Both the position numbers and the translations under genes were made by a program. From the NCBI RefSeq assembly GCF_014696925.1, contig NZ_JACJQY010000050.1, positions 1-38,267 of the forward strand: DNA of 38,267 bases, given 5' to 3'. The notes under the pieces were generated by a model. The model was not told the origin of the DNA and ran no database searches. It saw only the letters and a list, made by a program, of their open reading frames with translations. This DNA comes from Phormidium tenue FACHB-1050. Lineage in GTDB: Bacteria; Cyanobacteriota; Cyanobacteriia; Pseudanabaenales; Pseudanabaenaceae. Shown in pieces: positions 18,667 to 27,629 of the stretch (its first letter is position 1; each line of letters opens with the position of its first letter).

Positions 18667-19404
18667 CTATAATCCAAGTAAGACTAAGGATATTAGGAGG
18701 CAAACAAAGACAGCCCCGCCAATAGTAATTCCTGCTCCAATCTTGCCAACAATAGCAGGTGGGTTCTTTTGCCATTCCCAACGCACATAATCCAATTTTG
18801 CCGCACCTTTATTGCCAGTGAAGACCTGTTTGGGCAAGCGATCGCGATAATCAGCACCATAACGCGCTATGTGAGCAAAGGTGACTTCGCCTCTAGTGCG
18901 ATGAGGCAAAATGCGCCGACGTTGATAGGGAACAATGTTATCGCCAAAGTTATTTAGATATTCTTCACTATTTAACAGTTCATCAACAAAAGCTTGGAGT
19001 CCTTTAGTTGCAATTACAATCGACCATGCAATCTTTTCGCGATCGCTATAGACATTACGACCAAGAATTCGCTGGATGCAAATCTCGACAAAGCGATAGT
19101 TATTATTACAGTCAAACGTCAGTCGTCTGAAGGAATCAGACAATACCAAGCCGCGAATGAATCCTCTAACTGTAATTAGCCCTGATCGTAGCTGAGATTC
19201 TAAATTCAGTTGACGATGATTTTCGAGCATCTGCTGCTCATTACAGATTTGACGATAAGCTGCCCTGATTAAAAGATCTAGCTCAAAGCCAGATAGCAAA
19301 CTGTCGGCACTATAAATCCGAGGTTGCTCATCACTCGCGACTTCAAAACCAGCAACACGCTGGTTTTGAGATAAGGGTTTGTACTCTAATAATGGAAGCG
19401 ACAC
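18667..19404 (-). CDS. cpcL: Phycobilisome rod linker with C-terminal membrane helix (CpcL/CpcG2)
   Basis: The protein has 245 aa. Its start, MSLPLLEYKPLSQNQRVAGF, is typical of CpcG-type linkers, and residues about 20-180 form the PBS linker domain (NNNYRFVEICIQRILGR, IAWSIVIATKGLQAFVDELL, NSEEYLNNFGDNIVPYQRRR). Residues about 217-243 (GKIGAGITIGGAVFVCLLIS...) form a hydrophobic helix. That tail distinguishes CpcL (CpcG2) from core-binding CpcG1; it anchors a rod-only phycobilisome to the thylakoid membrane, feeding photosystem I. Translation starts at a GTG 6 bases after AGGAGA. A G-box-like direct repeat lies about 170 bp upstream. Together with the kinase and regulator on either side this predicts green-light induction. 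A cpcG1 role is less likely because of the tail. Confidence 0.92.
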   Translation of the reverse strand: MSLPLLEYKPLSQNQRVAGFEVASDEQPRIYSADSLLSGFELDLLIRAAYRQICNEQQMLENHRQLNLESQLRSGLITVRGFIRGLVLSDSFRRLTFDCNNNYRFVEICIQRILGRNVYSDREKIAWSIVIATKGLQAFVDELLNSEEYLNNFGDNIVPYQRRRILPHRTRGEVTFAHIARYGADYRDRLPKQVFTGNKGAAKLDYVRWEWQKNPPAIVGKIGAGITIGGAVFVCLLISLVLLGL

Positions 19405-19576
19405 AAATATTCTCCTAAAAGTGGTTTAAATTGACCGAACAAATAACTTAAAATTTTATTAAAAAAATTGTTGGTGTCTTTAGATCTGAGATGCTTCAAG
19501 TGCAGCATCGGGAGATGGATTTGGTCTATCTCACTGCCTAGATAGTCCCATATCAAAAGTAAGGAAACTGATCAGG

Positions 19577-19598
19577 AAATTGTAAAGAAAACGGAAAG
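19577..19598 (-). promoter_or_regulatory. G-box: tandem CcaR-binding repeat upstream of cpcL
   Basis: On the minus strand two 11-mers lie head to tail, CTTTCCGTTTT (19598-19588) and CTTTACAATTT (19587-19577). The second fits the published CcaR box CTTTNCNATTT exactly; the first misses one base (T for A). The tandem 11-bp spacing is that of the G-box at cpcG2 promoters. It lies about 173 bp before the cpcL start, leaving room for a promoter and leader. Confidence 0.8.
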
Positions 19599-19672
19599 AA
19601 TGATTGAAAGCAACAAATCTTGATTTTCGGTAATATATATTTGAAGTAGTTAGTCCGATTTTATGATATGGC

Positions 19673-19780
19673 TATAGCTACCTGTATTAGGACAAATCAA
19701 AATCCAAATAGTGTGAGGCGGCGCTTCGCGCCGCCTCACACTATTTGGGGTTCATGTCTTAACAAGAATGGCGACAGCTA
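19673..19780. mobile_element. Family-A hairpin element in the cpcL-ccaR intergenic region
   Basis: The left end is TATAGCTACCTGTATTAGGA and the right end, read on the minus strand, is TAGCTGTCGCCATTCTTGTT. Between them is a 45-nt hairpin (19704-19748) with 21-nt perfect arms around TTC. The element lies between the linker promoter and ccaR. The whole gap 19405-20001 otherwise shows only the G-box and the next hairpin. Confidence 0.85.
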
Positions 19781-19794
19781 ACTGAGGTTTTGTA

Positions 19795-19827
19795 TGAAGG
19801 AAGTGATGCTTAGCACCACTTCCTTCA
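19795..19827. repeat. 33-nt hairpin upstream of ccaR
   Basis: TGAAGGAAGTG and CACTTCCTTCA (with one further pair) enclose ATGCTTAGCAC. The sequence CTTTTGGGTTTTGAG follows, echoing the GGGTTTT edges of the other hairpin repeats. No recognised regulatory function. Confidence 0.6.
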
Positions 19828-20001
19828 AATCTTTTGGGTTTTGAGAAAACACAAAGCGCTGTAATAGACTTGGCGATAGCTGTGTATCACAACTCCAATC
19901 CTAGCGACAATAGAATTTTGGGACAAACTTTTGTAAAATCAGGGGATAAGTAATCATGTCTCCCCCAAAAATAAATTCCCAAAACAAGGTTTTCCAACGC
20001 T

Positions 20002-20706
20002 ATGAGGATTCTTCTAGTTGAAGATGATGTTCGCCTTGCCGAAACCTTGGCTGAAGCTCTAATCGATGCACGTTACGTTGTTGATATTGCCACTGATGGC
20101 GAATCTGCGTGGTATCAAGCTCAGTCTCTAGAATATGATTTGATGCTACTGGATTTAATGTTGCCAGAATTAGATGGTATTAGTCTTTGTCATCGCTTGC
20201 GATCGCATGGTTACAGCTTACCAATCCTCATGCTCACCGCTTGCGATACGATCAATGATGAAATTAACGGGCTAGATGTAGGAGCCGATGACTATATTGT
20301 TAAACCCGTCGATTTACAAAAGCTGTTTGCACGGATTCGGGCTTTGCTACGTCGAGGCAGTCTGAGTGCCTCACCAGTTTTAGAGTGGGGTGAATTGTAT
20401 CTTAATCCAAGCACTTGCGAAGTAGGCTATGGGATCAATCCTATCCATTTAACACCCAAGGAATATGCACTTTTAGAATTGCTATTACGCAATGGTAGAC
20501 GAGTTTTGAGCCGCAGCGTGATGATCGAACATGTTTGGTCTTTGGAATCACCTCCAGAAGAACATACAGTAAAGGTTCATATTCGTGGGTTACGCCAAAA
20601 GCTGAAAGCCGCAGGAGCTAACGAAGATTTAATCGAGACTGTTCACAGTATGGGCTATCGTCTCAATCGAATTTACAGCAATTTCCGATCAAACGAACCA
20701 CAATAA
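20002..20706 (+). CDS. ccaR: OmpR/PhoB-type response regulator, CcaR-like
   Basis: The protein has 234 aa. The receiver domain (1-120) has the acidic pair Asp8/Asp9, phospho-acceptor Asp51 (LMLLDLMLPELDG) and Lys101 (YIVKPVD). A winged-helix DNA-binding domain follows (about 130-225; LTPKEYALLELLLRNGRRVL, KVHIRGLRQKLK, TVHSMGYRLN). It is divergent from cpcL and near the ccaS-like kinase, so its probable job is to bind the G-box at 19577-19598 when phosphorylated. Other OmpR regulators share the fold, so the name rests on context. The last residues, SNFRSNEPQ, are encoded by a 29-bp sequence repeated at 29250-29278, so the tail seems to come from a repeat. Confidence 0.8.
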   Translation: MRILLVEDDVRLAETLAEALIDARYVVDIATDGESAWYQAQSLEYDLMLLDLMLPELDGISLCHRLRSHGYSLPILMLTACDTINDEINGLDVGADDYIVKPVDLQKLFARIRALLRRGSLSASPVLEWGELYLNPSTCEVGYGINPIHLTPKEYALLELLLRNGRRVLSRSVMIEHVWSLESPPEEHTVKVHIRGLRQKLKAAGANEDLIETVHSMGYRLNRIYSNFRSNEPQ

Positions 20707-20712
20707 ATTTTC

Positions 20713-20831
20713 TATAGCAATGTAAGTTTTGCTTAGGACATCAAAACCCAAAAGATGAGTGGCGGCGCGAAGCGCCGCCACTCATCTTTTGGGTTTTGAT
20801 TTTTGTCCGAGCTATCTCTTACATTGCTATA
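20713..20831. mobile_element. Family-B hairpin element after ccaR
   Basis: The ends TATAGCAATGTAAG (20713) and CTTACATTGCTATA (to 20831) are perfect inverted repeats. The central 55-nt perfect hairpin is at 20743-20797, with middle stem AAAGATGAGT. The element begins 6 bases after the ccaR stop and could act as its terminator. Confidence 0.88.
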
Positions 20832-20893
20832 AAAGGGTTTTCACAACACAAAAATGGCGTAGCCATTTTGTGTTGTTGTATTACATTGCTATA
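20832..20893. repeat. Family-C hairpin (ATGGCGTAGCCAT core) abutting a family-B end
   Basis: AAAGGGTTTTCA precedes a hairpin CAACACAAAAATGGC / GCCATTTTGTGTTG (20844-20875, one bulged A), followed by TTACATTGCTATA, a further copy of the family-B end. The same AAGGGTTTTCA plus ATGGCGTAGCCAT layout recurs at 25538-25581. Confidence 0.75.
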
Positions 20894-20976
20894 GGATTAG
20901 GGAAAAGGTAAAAAACATAGAGATATTGCTAGAATGAATTCCTAGAGTCACTTTGTTAGCTTAAGGTATTGATCAA

Positions 20977-23900
20977 ATGACCAGCCTGTTTCTGGAACGT
21001 CTTCACAGCAGCGATCGCCCCGTCATCGTCTTTGATGGTGCGATGGGTACAAATTTGCAAGTCCAAAACCTGACCGCCGAAGACTTCGGTGGTGCAGAGT
21101 ATGAGGGTTGCAACGAGTATCTGGTGATGACGAAACCTGAAGCAGTGGCGACGGTGCATCGTGACTTTTTGGCGGCGGGGGCGGATGTGATCGAGACGGA
21201 TACCTTTGGCGGTACATCGATCGTCTTAAACGAATATAATTTGGGGCATCTCGCCTATGAACTTAGCAAAAAGGCTACCGAGTTAGCCAAGTCCGTAGCT
21301 GCCGAATTTTCTACCCCTGAGAAACCCCGTTTTGTAGCAGGTTCGATCGGTCCAACCACCAAGTTACCGACCCTGCTCCATATCGATTTCGATACGATGA
21401 AGCAGTCATTTATCGAGCAGATCGAAGGACTGTATGATGGCGGTGCAGATTTACTCTTAATTGAAACCTGTCAGGATGTTCTGCAAATTAAGGTAGCCCT
21501 GAATGCGATCGCGGAATTTTTTGATAAGAAAACCGCTGAAGGCAAGCCACGCATCCCAGTCATGGTTTCCGTAACGATGGAAACTACTGGCACAATGCTG
21601 GTTGGTTCCGACATTTCCGCAGTGGTGACTATTCTTGAACCCTATCCCATCGATATCTTAGGGCTGAACTGCGCGACGGGTCCCGACCTGATGAAGGAGC
21701 ATATGCAGTATTTGAGTGCCCATTCTCCCTTTGTGGTGTCATGTGTGCCAAATGCGGGGTTACCTGAAAATGTGGGTGGACAAGCTTTTTATCGCCTTAC
21801 TCCTGATGATCTTAAAGGGCATCTAGCGCACTTTGTTGAAGATTTAGGGGTGCAGATTATCGGTGGTTGTTGTGGCACAAGACCATCGCACATCAAGGCT
21901 TTAGCCGATGCCGCGAAGACTCTCAAACCGAAAAAGCGCGAACCTCTAGTCACTCCTTCGGCGGCTTCTATTTATAGCTCTCAACCCTATATTCAAGATA
22001 ATTCATTCCTCATTGTGGGTGAGAGATTAAATGCCAGTGGCTCTAAGAAAACTCGCGATTTGCTCAATGCTGAGGATTGGGATGGGCTAGTGGCGATCGC
22101 TAGGTCACAAGTTAAGGAAGGCGCACATGTCCTCGATGTCAACGTGGACTATGTGGGACGCGATGGCGTGCGCGATATGCATGAACTAGTCTCGCGCCTC
22201 GTCACTAACGTCACTTTGCCCCTGATGCTGGACTCCACTGAATGGGAAAAGATGGAAGCAGGGCTGAAAGTTGCGGGTGGTAAATGTATTCTCAATTCCA
22301 CTAATTATGAGGATGGAGAAGAACGCTTCTGTAAAGTCGTGAGCCTTGCCAAGCAATACGGCGCAGGCATCGTCATCGGTACGATTGATGAAGAGGGCAT
22401 GGCGCGAACTGCTGACAAAAAGTTCCACATTGCTTCCCGTGCTTACAAACAGGCGACGGAAGAATTAGGAATGCCAGCCAGTGAGATTTTCTTTGATACG
22501 CTCGCTTTGCCGATTTCTACAGGGATCGAAGAGGATCGTCAGAATGCTGCTGCTACCATCGAATCAATTCGCCGCATCAAGGAAGCGATGCCCGAAACCC
22601 ATGTATTGCTAGGTGTTTCCAATGTTTCCTTTGGTCTAAATCCTGCTTCTCGCATCGTCCTCAATTCGGTGTTTTTGCATGAAGCGATGAAAGTCGGGAT
22701 GGATTCATCGATTGTTCATGCTAGTAAGATTGTGCCACTGAATCGCATTCCTGAAAGGGAATTAGAAGTAGCCCGTCAATTGATCTTCGATCAGCGCCAA
22801 TTCGATGGTGATATCTGCACCTACGATCCCCTTGGTGAATTTACGAAACTCTTTGAAGGGGTTTCCGCCAAGCGTATTAAAGTCGTTGATGATAATCTCA
22901 CGATTGAGGAGAAACTTAAAAATCATATTATTGATGGCGATCGCATTGGTTTAGATGATGCACTCACCGAAGCTCTTAAAACCTACGAACCACTCACGAT
23001 CATTAACCAATTCCTGCTTGATGGTATGAAAGTCGTTGGTGAACTCTTTGGCTCAGGACAGATGCAACTTCCCTTTGTACTGCAATCTGCCGAAACTATG
23101 AAATCCGCCGTTGCTTTCCTAGAGAAGTTTATGGAGAAGGAAGAGGGCGCAAATAAAGGCGTATTCCTGATTGCCACTGTCAAAGGCGATGTCCATGATA
23201 TTGGTAAAAATCTGGTCGATATCATTCTCTCCAACAACGGCTACAAAGTCGTAAACATCGGCATCAAGCAATCGGTGGAGAATATTATCAAAGCCTATGA
23301 AGAATGCAACGCTGATTGCATTGCCATGAGCGGCTTATTGGTCAAATCCACTGCCTTCATGAAGGATAACTTGCAAGAATTTAATAATCGTGGCATCAGC
23401 GTTCCCGTCATTCTCGGTGGTGCGGCGCTGACTCCAAAATTTGTCTATACCGATTGTCAGAATGTCTATAACGGCAAGGTAATCTACGGTAAAGATGCCT
23501 TCTCTGACCTCAACTTCATGGACAAATATATGCCCGCCAAGTCTGAGGGTAAATGGGAAGATGCTAAAGGCTTCTTGGATGAAGAATTAGCCGTTGTTAT
23601 TGATACTACTGAGAAAGACTTAACAACTGCGGCTGAGGATAAGGCTAAAAAAGAAGCGTCTCTTGCAGAGCGCTATTTAGATATTGAGCGATCGGATTCA
23701 GTAGATACTAATATCCCCCGTCCCAATCCTCCTTACTGGGGAACCAAGATTCTCCAAGGTGCAGATATTCCCATTGAGGAACTATTTTGGAATCTAGATT
23801 TGCAAGCTCTCTTTGCTGGTCAATGGCAATTCCGCAAGCCTCAAGGACAGTCTCGTGAGGAGTACGATCTATTCCTGCAAGAAACCGTTTATCCGATTCT

Positions 23901-24537
23901 GGAAACATGGAAAGAACGGGTAATTAAGGAGAAGTTGCTAGAACCAACCCTAGTCTATGGGTATTTTCCTGTATTGGCGGAAGGTAATACGGTTTATGTG
24001 TACGATCCTAAAGATATCGACAACATCAAGAATGCTGAGCCAATCAATTCCTTTGTGTTCCCCCGCCAAAAATCCCAACGTCGTCTCTGTATCGCTGATT
24101 TCTTCTCGCCAAAGGATTCGGGAATCATTGATGTATTGCCACTGCAAGCCGTCACAGTTGGACATATTGCCACTGAGTTTGCTCAAGGGCTATTCAAGGC
24201 AAATCAATATACTGATTACCTCTATTTTCATGGCTTAGCGGTGCAGATGGCGGAGGCGATCGCGGAGTGGTCACATACGCGCATTCGCCATGAGCTAGGC
24301 TTCGGCGGCGAAGATCCTGATAATATCCGCGATATTCTCGCCCAGCGTTATCATGGTTCTCGCTACAGTTTTGGCTATCCCGCCTGTCCAAACATGCAGG
24401 ATCAGTACAAGCTTCTCGATCTGCTCGACGCGAAGCGAGTTGGGCTAGAGATGGATGAGAGCGAGCAACTCTATCCCGAGCAGTCAACAACTGCGTTGAT
24501 TGTGCATCATCCTATAGCTAAGTACTTCAGTGCTTAA
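20977..24537 (+). CDS. metH: Cobalamin-dependent methionine synthase
   Basis: The protein has 1186 aa and transfers the methyl group of 5-methyltetrahydrofolate to homocysteine through cobalamin. The homocysteine domain (about 1-315) has zinc ligands Cys232 (GLNCATGP), Cys298 and Cys299 (GGCCGT). The pterin domain spans about 340-600 ([27 protein letters not shown]). The cobalamin module (about 640-890) has the DxHxxG motif in [11 protein letters not shown] with axial His740. The C-terminal activation domain (about 950-1186) has the AdoMet-binding motif [10 protein letters not shown], so the enzyme should be able to reactivate itself. The length is slightly shorter than the E. coli enzyme (about 1227) but all four modules are present. 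The ATG at 20977 begins directly in the first conserved segment. Activation by flavodoxin or another reductase is expected from the family. Confidence 0.97.
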   Translation: MTSLFLERLHSSDRPVIVFDGAMGTNLQVQNLTAEDFGGAEYEGCNEYLVMTKPEAVATVHRDFLAAGADVIETDTFGGTSIVLNEYNLGHLAYELSKKATELAKSVAAEFSTPEKPRFVAGSIGPTTKLPTLLHIDFDTMKQSFIEQIEGLYDGGADLLLIETCQDVLQIKVALNAIAEFFDKKTAEGKPRIPVMVSVTMETTGTMLVGSDISAVVTILEPYPIDILGLNCATGPDLMKEHMQYLSAHSPFVVSCVPNAGLPENVGGQAFYRLTPDDLKGHLAHFVEDLGVQIIGGCCGTRPSHIKALADAAKTLKPKKREPLVTPSAASIYSSQPYIQDNSFLIVGERLNASGSKKTRDLLNAEDWDGLVAIARSQVKEGAHVLDVNVDYVGRDGVRDMHELVSRLVTNVTLPLMLDSTEWEKMEAGLKVAGGKCILNSTNYEDGEERFCKVVSLAKQYGAGIVIGTIDEEGMARTADKKFHIASRAYKQATEELGMPASEIFFDTLALPISTGIEEDRQNAAATIESIRRIKEAMPETHVLLGVSNVSFGLNPASRIVLNSVFLHEAMKVGMDSSIVHASKIVPLNRIPERELEVARQLIFDQRQFDGDICTYDPLGEFTKLFEGVSAKRIKVVDDNLTIEEKLKNHIIDGDRIGLDDALTEALKTYEPLTIINQFLLDGMKVVGELFGSGQMQLPFVLQSAETMKSAVAFLEKFMEKEEGANKGVFLIATVKGDVHDIGKNLVDIILSNNGYKVVNIGIKQSVENIIKAYEECNADCIAMSGLLVKSTAFMKDNLQEFNNRGISVPVILGGAALTPKFVYTDCQNVYNGKVIYGKDAFSDLNFMDKYMPAKSEGKWEDAKGFLDEELAVVIDTTEKDLTTAAEDKAKKEASLAERYLDIERSDSVDTNIPRPNPPYWGTKILQGADIPIEELFWNLDLQALFAGQWQFRKPQGQSREEYDLFLQETVYPILETWKERVIKEKLLEPTLVYGYFPVLAEGNTVYVYDPKDIDNIKNAEPINSFVFPRQKSQRRLCIADFFSPKDSGIIDVLPLQAVTVGHIATEFAQGLFKANQYTDYLYFHGLAVQMAEAIAEWSHTRIRHELGFGGEDPDNIRDILAQRYHGSRYSFGYPACPNMQDQYKLLDLLDAKRVGLEMDESEQLYPEQSTTALIVHHPIAKYFSA

Positions 24538-24574
24538 ATGGATTAAAAGTCATAAGTAGGAAGTCTTAATCACT

Positions 24575-24652
24575 TGTAGGATGCGTTAATGTAATGTAAC
24601 CCATCTATACAGTTAAAGATGATGGGTTACGCGATCTCTAACCCGTCCTACA
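24575..24652. repeat. Inverted repeat after metH, possible terminator
   Basis: TGTAGGATGCGTTA (24575) pairs with TAACCCGTCCTACA (to 24652) with mismatches, and inside it GTAACCCATC (24596-24605) pairs exactly with GATGGGTTAC (24621-24630). It starts 37 bp after the metH stop. The TGTAGGNTGCGTTA end type is common in cyanobacterial intergenic repeats. Confidence 0.6.
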
Positions 24653-24695
24653 TGTAATTACTGCTAAATATCTCAGTGCTTAATTGATATTACTT

Positions 24696-24994
24696 ACTGA
24701 TGTTACGTGGGAGTTTCTAAGACCCTCACCCCTAGCCCCTCTCCCAAAGGGAGCTACCGTGTACACACAAGTCTAGATTTTGTCTGCACACATCAAGAAC
24801 GCCCTGCACTCAAGTGCGGGCTAAGAGCTAAAACCCGTTAAAACGGGTTGATTTTGTTCAGTCATTTTCAGTCATCTTTAGATGACTTTAGCTTTTAGCC
24901 AAGAACTTGAGTTCTTGGTGACTTGTGTGTACACGGTAGCTCTGGGAGAGGGGGCTGTGGGGTGAGGGCAATCTTCATTCCACGTAACGTCAGT
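24696..24994. mobile_element. Family-T element (copy B) containing three further nested inverted repeats
   Basis: The outer ends are ACTGATGTTACGTGG (24696-24710) and CCACGTAACGTCAGT (24980-24994). Inside, CCCTCACCCCTAGCCCCTCT (from 24723) pairs with GGGAGAGGGGGCTGTGGGG (from 24944). Inside that, AGCTACCGTGTACACACAAG (24752-24773 with TC) pairs perfectly over 22 bp with 24920-24941. At the centre is a four-hairpin cassette (24800-24919). The space 24538-25035 holds no gene. Confidence 0.85.
24800..24919 (-). repeat. Four-palindrome cassette (copy 1, reversed)
   Basis: In plus-strand order: GCACTCAAGTGC (24806-24817), AACCCGTTAAAACGGGTT (24832-24849), AGTCATCTTTAGATGACT (24870-24887) and AAGAACTTGAGTTCTT (24901-24916). 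These are the same four palindromes, in reverse order, as at 35331-35441, with the third stem changed on both arms. Confidence 0.8.
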
Positions 24995-25003
24995 TACTTA
25001 AAG

Positions 25004-25046
25004 AAATATTTTAAAAGCGTTGCAAAGCATCGCTTTTAAAATATTT
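25004..25046. repeat. Hairpin overlapping the 3' end of the cyclotransferase-like gene
   Basis: AAATATTTTAAAAGCG (25004-25019) pairs perfectly with 25031-25046 around TTGCAAAGCAT. The stop codon of the neighbouring minus-strand gene (25036-25038) lies in the arm, so the hairpin probably forms at the end of its transcript and may act as terminator. Confidence 0.65.
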
Positions 25047-25458
25047 CGTGGTTCTGAGTCCACAAGCCATCAGGTTGAGCGATACCTACAAATTTGGTGA
25101 CTTGTGCTAATTCCATAAAATATGCCCATGCCATTCCAAGAGATTCGTCTTGCAAATCAAAAACTTCTATCAGTCGTCGATCATATAAATTCTCATGAGA
25201 TGCCCGATCGCTTTGATAATCCTCTAACTCATCCAATGACTCTAAAATACTTGCATCAGGAAAAGAGAGCAGATATCCATGCACTTGAGCTTTACCGACA
25301 GTCATCGCAGGATAACCCATTGGCAGCGCAAATAATTCACCATAGGCGATCGCTTGTTGCTGAGCGATCGCTTTACCCGCACAATATTCTGCATAATTGG
25401 CTTCATTGGGCTTGAGTGTGCCGTAGACAAAAACATTACATAGAGACGCATTTTTCAT
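25036..25458 (-). CDS. Gamma-glutamylcyclotransferase-fold (AIG2-like) protein
   Basis: The protein has about 140 aa with the family's glycine loop VFVYGTLKPNE (residues 9-19), the substrate-pocket strand YGELFALPMGYPAM and the acidic motif LDELEDY, in which Glu77 or Glu79 would be the catalytic base. Members cyclise gamma-glutamyl amines or peptides to release 5-oxoproline; the exact substrate cannot be read from sequence. The ATG at 25458 is preferred: an upstream GTG at 25494 would put the start inside a 34-bp palindrome and add twelve residues before the fold. The gene stands alone, between metH and the AAA gene, convergent to metH. Confidence 0.82.
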   Translation of the reverse strand: MKNASLCNVFVYGTLKPNEANYAEYCAGKAIAQQQAIAYGELFALPMGYPAMTVGKAQVHGYLLSFPDASILESLDELEDYQSDRASHENLYDRRLIEVFDLQDESLGMAWAYFMELAQVTKFVGIAQPDGLWTQNHEIF

Positions 25459-25487
25459 ATTTGAGATCACAATATTTGTGTAATACC

Positions 25488-25521
25488 AATTCACAAAAGT
25501 GTGATCACACTTTTGTGAATT
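25488..25521. repeat. 34-bp perfect palindrome
   Basis: AATTCACAAAAGTGTGA followed by its exact reverse complement, with no loop. It lies 29 bp upstream of the cyclotransferase-like start. The flanks AATACC (before) and GGTATAAGT (at 25581) suggest that it is one end of a larger inverted-repeat element that also includes the hairpin at 25547. Confidence 0.8.
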
Positions 25522-25537
25522 AAAAACTAAACCGATT

Positions 25538-25581
25538 AAGGGTTTTCAAGATAAGAAATGGCGTAGCCATTTCTTATCTTG
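25538..25581. repeat. Family-C hairpin (ATGGCGTAGCCAT core)
   Basis: AAGGGTTTTCA is followed by CAAGATAAGAAATGGC and its perfect complement (25547-25581) around GTA. It shares lead-in and core with the hairpin at 20844-20875, while the stem between them differs. Confidence 0.75.
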
Positions 25582-25676
25582 GTATAAGTAGAGAGCCGCT
25601 TAGCATCTCCCTCTACTTTATGCTGATGCGATCGCCCCTAAATCAGAGTTAGAATCAGCGTTGACATATAGCTGCG

Positions 25677-25715
25677 TAGAGAGAGTTGCGGCGCGAAGCG
25701 CCGCAACTCTCTCTA
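25677..25715. repeat. Perfect hairpin in the 5' region of the twin-AAA gene
   Basis: TAGAGAGAGTTGCGGCGC pairs exactly with its complement around GAA. It ends 24 bases before the ATG at 25740, and an AGGA at about 25728 lies between. If transcribed, it would be a very stable structure just upstream of the ribosome-binding site. Confidence 0.8.
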
Positions 25716-25739
25716 GATGATCAATAGGAACTAGCATCG

Positions 25740-27629
25740 ATGAGTAATGACAAAGATAGTTTTAAGGACAAATTTGCTTTCAAAGTGGAAGGCTTTGAAT
25801 CTTTAGTGGATGATGTTAAGCAATTACTGAATCTTGATCAACTCATCGATCTTGCCCAAAAACTGGATGAGAAGCAGAAATCTGGCGAAATTCATACTGA
25901 GGTAAATGTTACTTCCCGTCCATTATCCAGCATTCCCCGTCGCGGTAATATTCCCCGATCGCCTCGTGCTGCTACAGCAACAGGTGGAAGCAGCGAAGTC
26001 ACTTCCCCTGATGTGGTCAAACCTGAAAAAGATAATTCTCCAACCGAAAAACCACAGGCGATCGCGGAACTAGTGGGCGGATTGGGCGATACCCTAGCGC
26101 AGTTGCGTGATTTAGTCGAAATTCCCCTAAAGCGTCCTGATATTTTGGCTAAATTAGGGCTAGAACCACCTAAAGGCGTTCTGCTCGTTGGTCCTCCAGG
26201 CACTGGCAAAACTCTAACGGCGCGATCGCTTGCAACTCTGTTGGGCGTAAATTACATTGCGATCGTGGGGCCAGAAATCATTAGTAAATACTATGGTGAA
26301 GCCGAAACTCGGTTACGACAGGTATTTGAGAAAGCGGCGAAATCTTCACCCTGTTTGATTTTTATCGACGAAATTGATGCTCTCGTTCCTAATAGGGCAA
26401 ATGTAGAAGGAGAAGTGGAAAAGCGTCTAGTAGCACAATTGCTAGGCTTAATGGATGGATTTGCCGAGACTAAGGGCGTAATCGTGTTAGCCGCTACCAA
26501 TCGCCCCGATGCGATCGATCCTGCCCTCCGTCGTCCAGGAAGATTCGATCGCGAGATTATTTTCCCCATACCCGATCGCCATGCGCGGCGTGAAATTCTA
26601 GAAATCCATACGCGATCAATGCCTTTGACTGGTGATGTGGATTTAGATGATATTGCCGATCGCGCCTATGGTTATGTGGGAGCAGATATTAAGGGACTTT
26701 GCCAAGTAGCGGCGACTAATGCTTTGCGGCGACAAGTAACCAGTGTGGCGGATATTCCTGAAAACCTTGATGTGAATCGTGCAGATTTTGAATTTGCTTT
26801 AAAGCAGGTTCACCCAGCCGTGTTGCGATCGCTGCAAATTCAAGTTCCTACTGTGCAATGGTCTGAAATCGGTGGACTAGCGAAAGTTAAGCAAACTCTT
26901 CAGGAAGCAGTAGCAGGCGCATTAGTTGATCCCGCACTCTATGCCCATACCCGCGCTAAGGCAACCCGTGGAGTCCTCCTCTATGGACCGCCAGGGACTG
27001 GCAAGACTTTACTCGCTAAAGCGATCGCCACTCAAGCCCAAGCAAATTTTATTGCCGTTGCGGGTTCGGAATTGCTAACTAAATGGGTTGGAGCTTCCGA
27101 ACAATCAATTAGACAGTTATTTGCTCAAGCGCGGCAGGCGGCTCCCTGCGTGATATTTATTGATGAGATCGATACCCTTGCACCTGCGAGAGGTAGCTAT
27201 CAAGGCGACAGTGGTGTAAGCGATCGCGTGATTGGTCAGTTACTAACGGAACTCGATGGTCTGCAATCTGCTGAAGGACTATTGGTGATTGGGGCAACCA
27301 ATCGCCGTGATTTTATCGATCCTGCGCTATTGCGATCGGGGCGCATCGAATTACATATGATGGTAGATTTACCCGATCACGATAGCCGTAGTTCGATTTT
27401 AGAAGTACATAATCGCGATCGCCCCCTTGACGATCATCTCAATTTAGATGTTTGGGCTGACCGTACCGAGAATTGGAATGGAGCCGATCTTGCTTTTCTA
27501 AGTAATCGCGCCGCCATTTTTGCGATCCGTCGTCATCAGCGTGATGCTTCTAATCTGCTTGAAAATCTCAAGATTACCAGTGAAGATTTTGAGCAAGCTT
27601 TTGCCGAACTTCTCGAACAACGAAACTAA
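25740..27629 (+). CDS. CDC48/VAT-like ATPase with two AAA domains
   Basis: The protein has 629 aa. The first AAA domain has Walker A GPPGTGKT (151-158), Walker B LIFIDEID and the arginine-finger segment RRPGRFD. The second has Walker A GPPGTGKT (416-423), Walker B VIFIDEID and RSGRIE. Both look catalytically complete. Residues 1-105 lack the double-psi barrel substrate domain of true CDC48 and are instead a short acidic segment followed by a Ser/Pro-rich linker. Such twin-AAA proteins form hexamers that unfold or extract proteins; the substrate here is unknown. The ATG at 25740 follows AGGAACT by about 7 bases. The stop overlaps the convergent neighbour by four bases. Confidence 0.88.
   Translation: MSNDKDSFKDKFAFKVEGFESLVDDVKQLLNLDQLIDLAQKLDEKQKSGEIHTEVNVTSRPLSSIPRRGNIPRSPRAATATGGSSEVTSPDVVKPEKDNSPTEKPQAIAELVGGLGDTLAQLRDLVEIPLKRPDILAKLGLEPPKGVLLVGPPGTGKTLTARSLATLLGVNYIAIVGPEIISKYYGEAETRLRQVFEKAAKSSPCLIFIDEIDALVPNRANVEGEVEKRLVAQLLGLMDGFAETKGVIVLAATNRPDAIDPALRRPGRFDREIIFPIPDRHARREILEIHTRSMPLTGDVDLDDIADRAYGYVGADIKGLCQVAATNALRRQVTSVADIPENLDVNRADFEFALKQVHPAVLRSLQIQVPTVQWSEIGGLAKVKQTLQEAVAGALVDPALYAHTRAKATRGVLLYGPPGTGKTLLAKAIATQAQANFIAVAGSELLTKWVGASEQSIRQLFAQARQAAPCVIFIDEIDTLAPARGSYQGDSGVSDRVIGQLLTELDGLQSAEGLLVIGATNRRDFIDPALLRSGRIELHMMVDLPDHDSRSSILEVHNRDRPLDDHLNLDVWADRTENWNGADLAFLSNRAAIFAIRRHQRDASNLLENLKITSEDFEQAFAELLEQRN

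Noticed and set aside
25459-25494. Longer cyclotransferase-like protein from a GTG at 25494
   Set aside because: The start would fall inside a 34-bp palindrome and add residues before the family's normal N-terminus.
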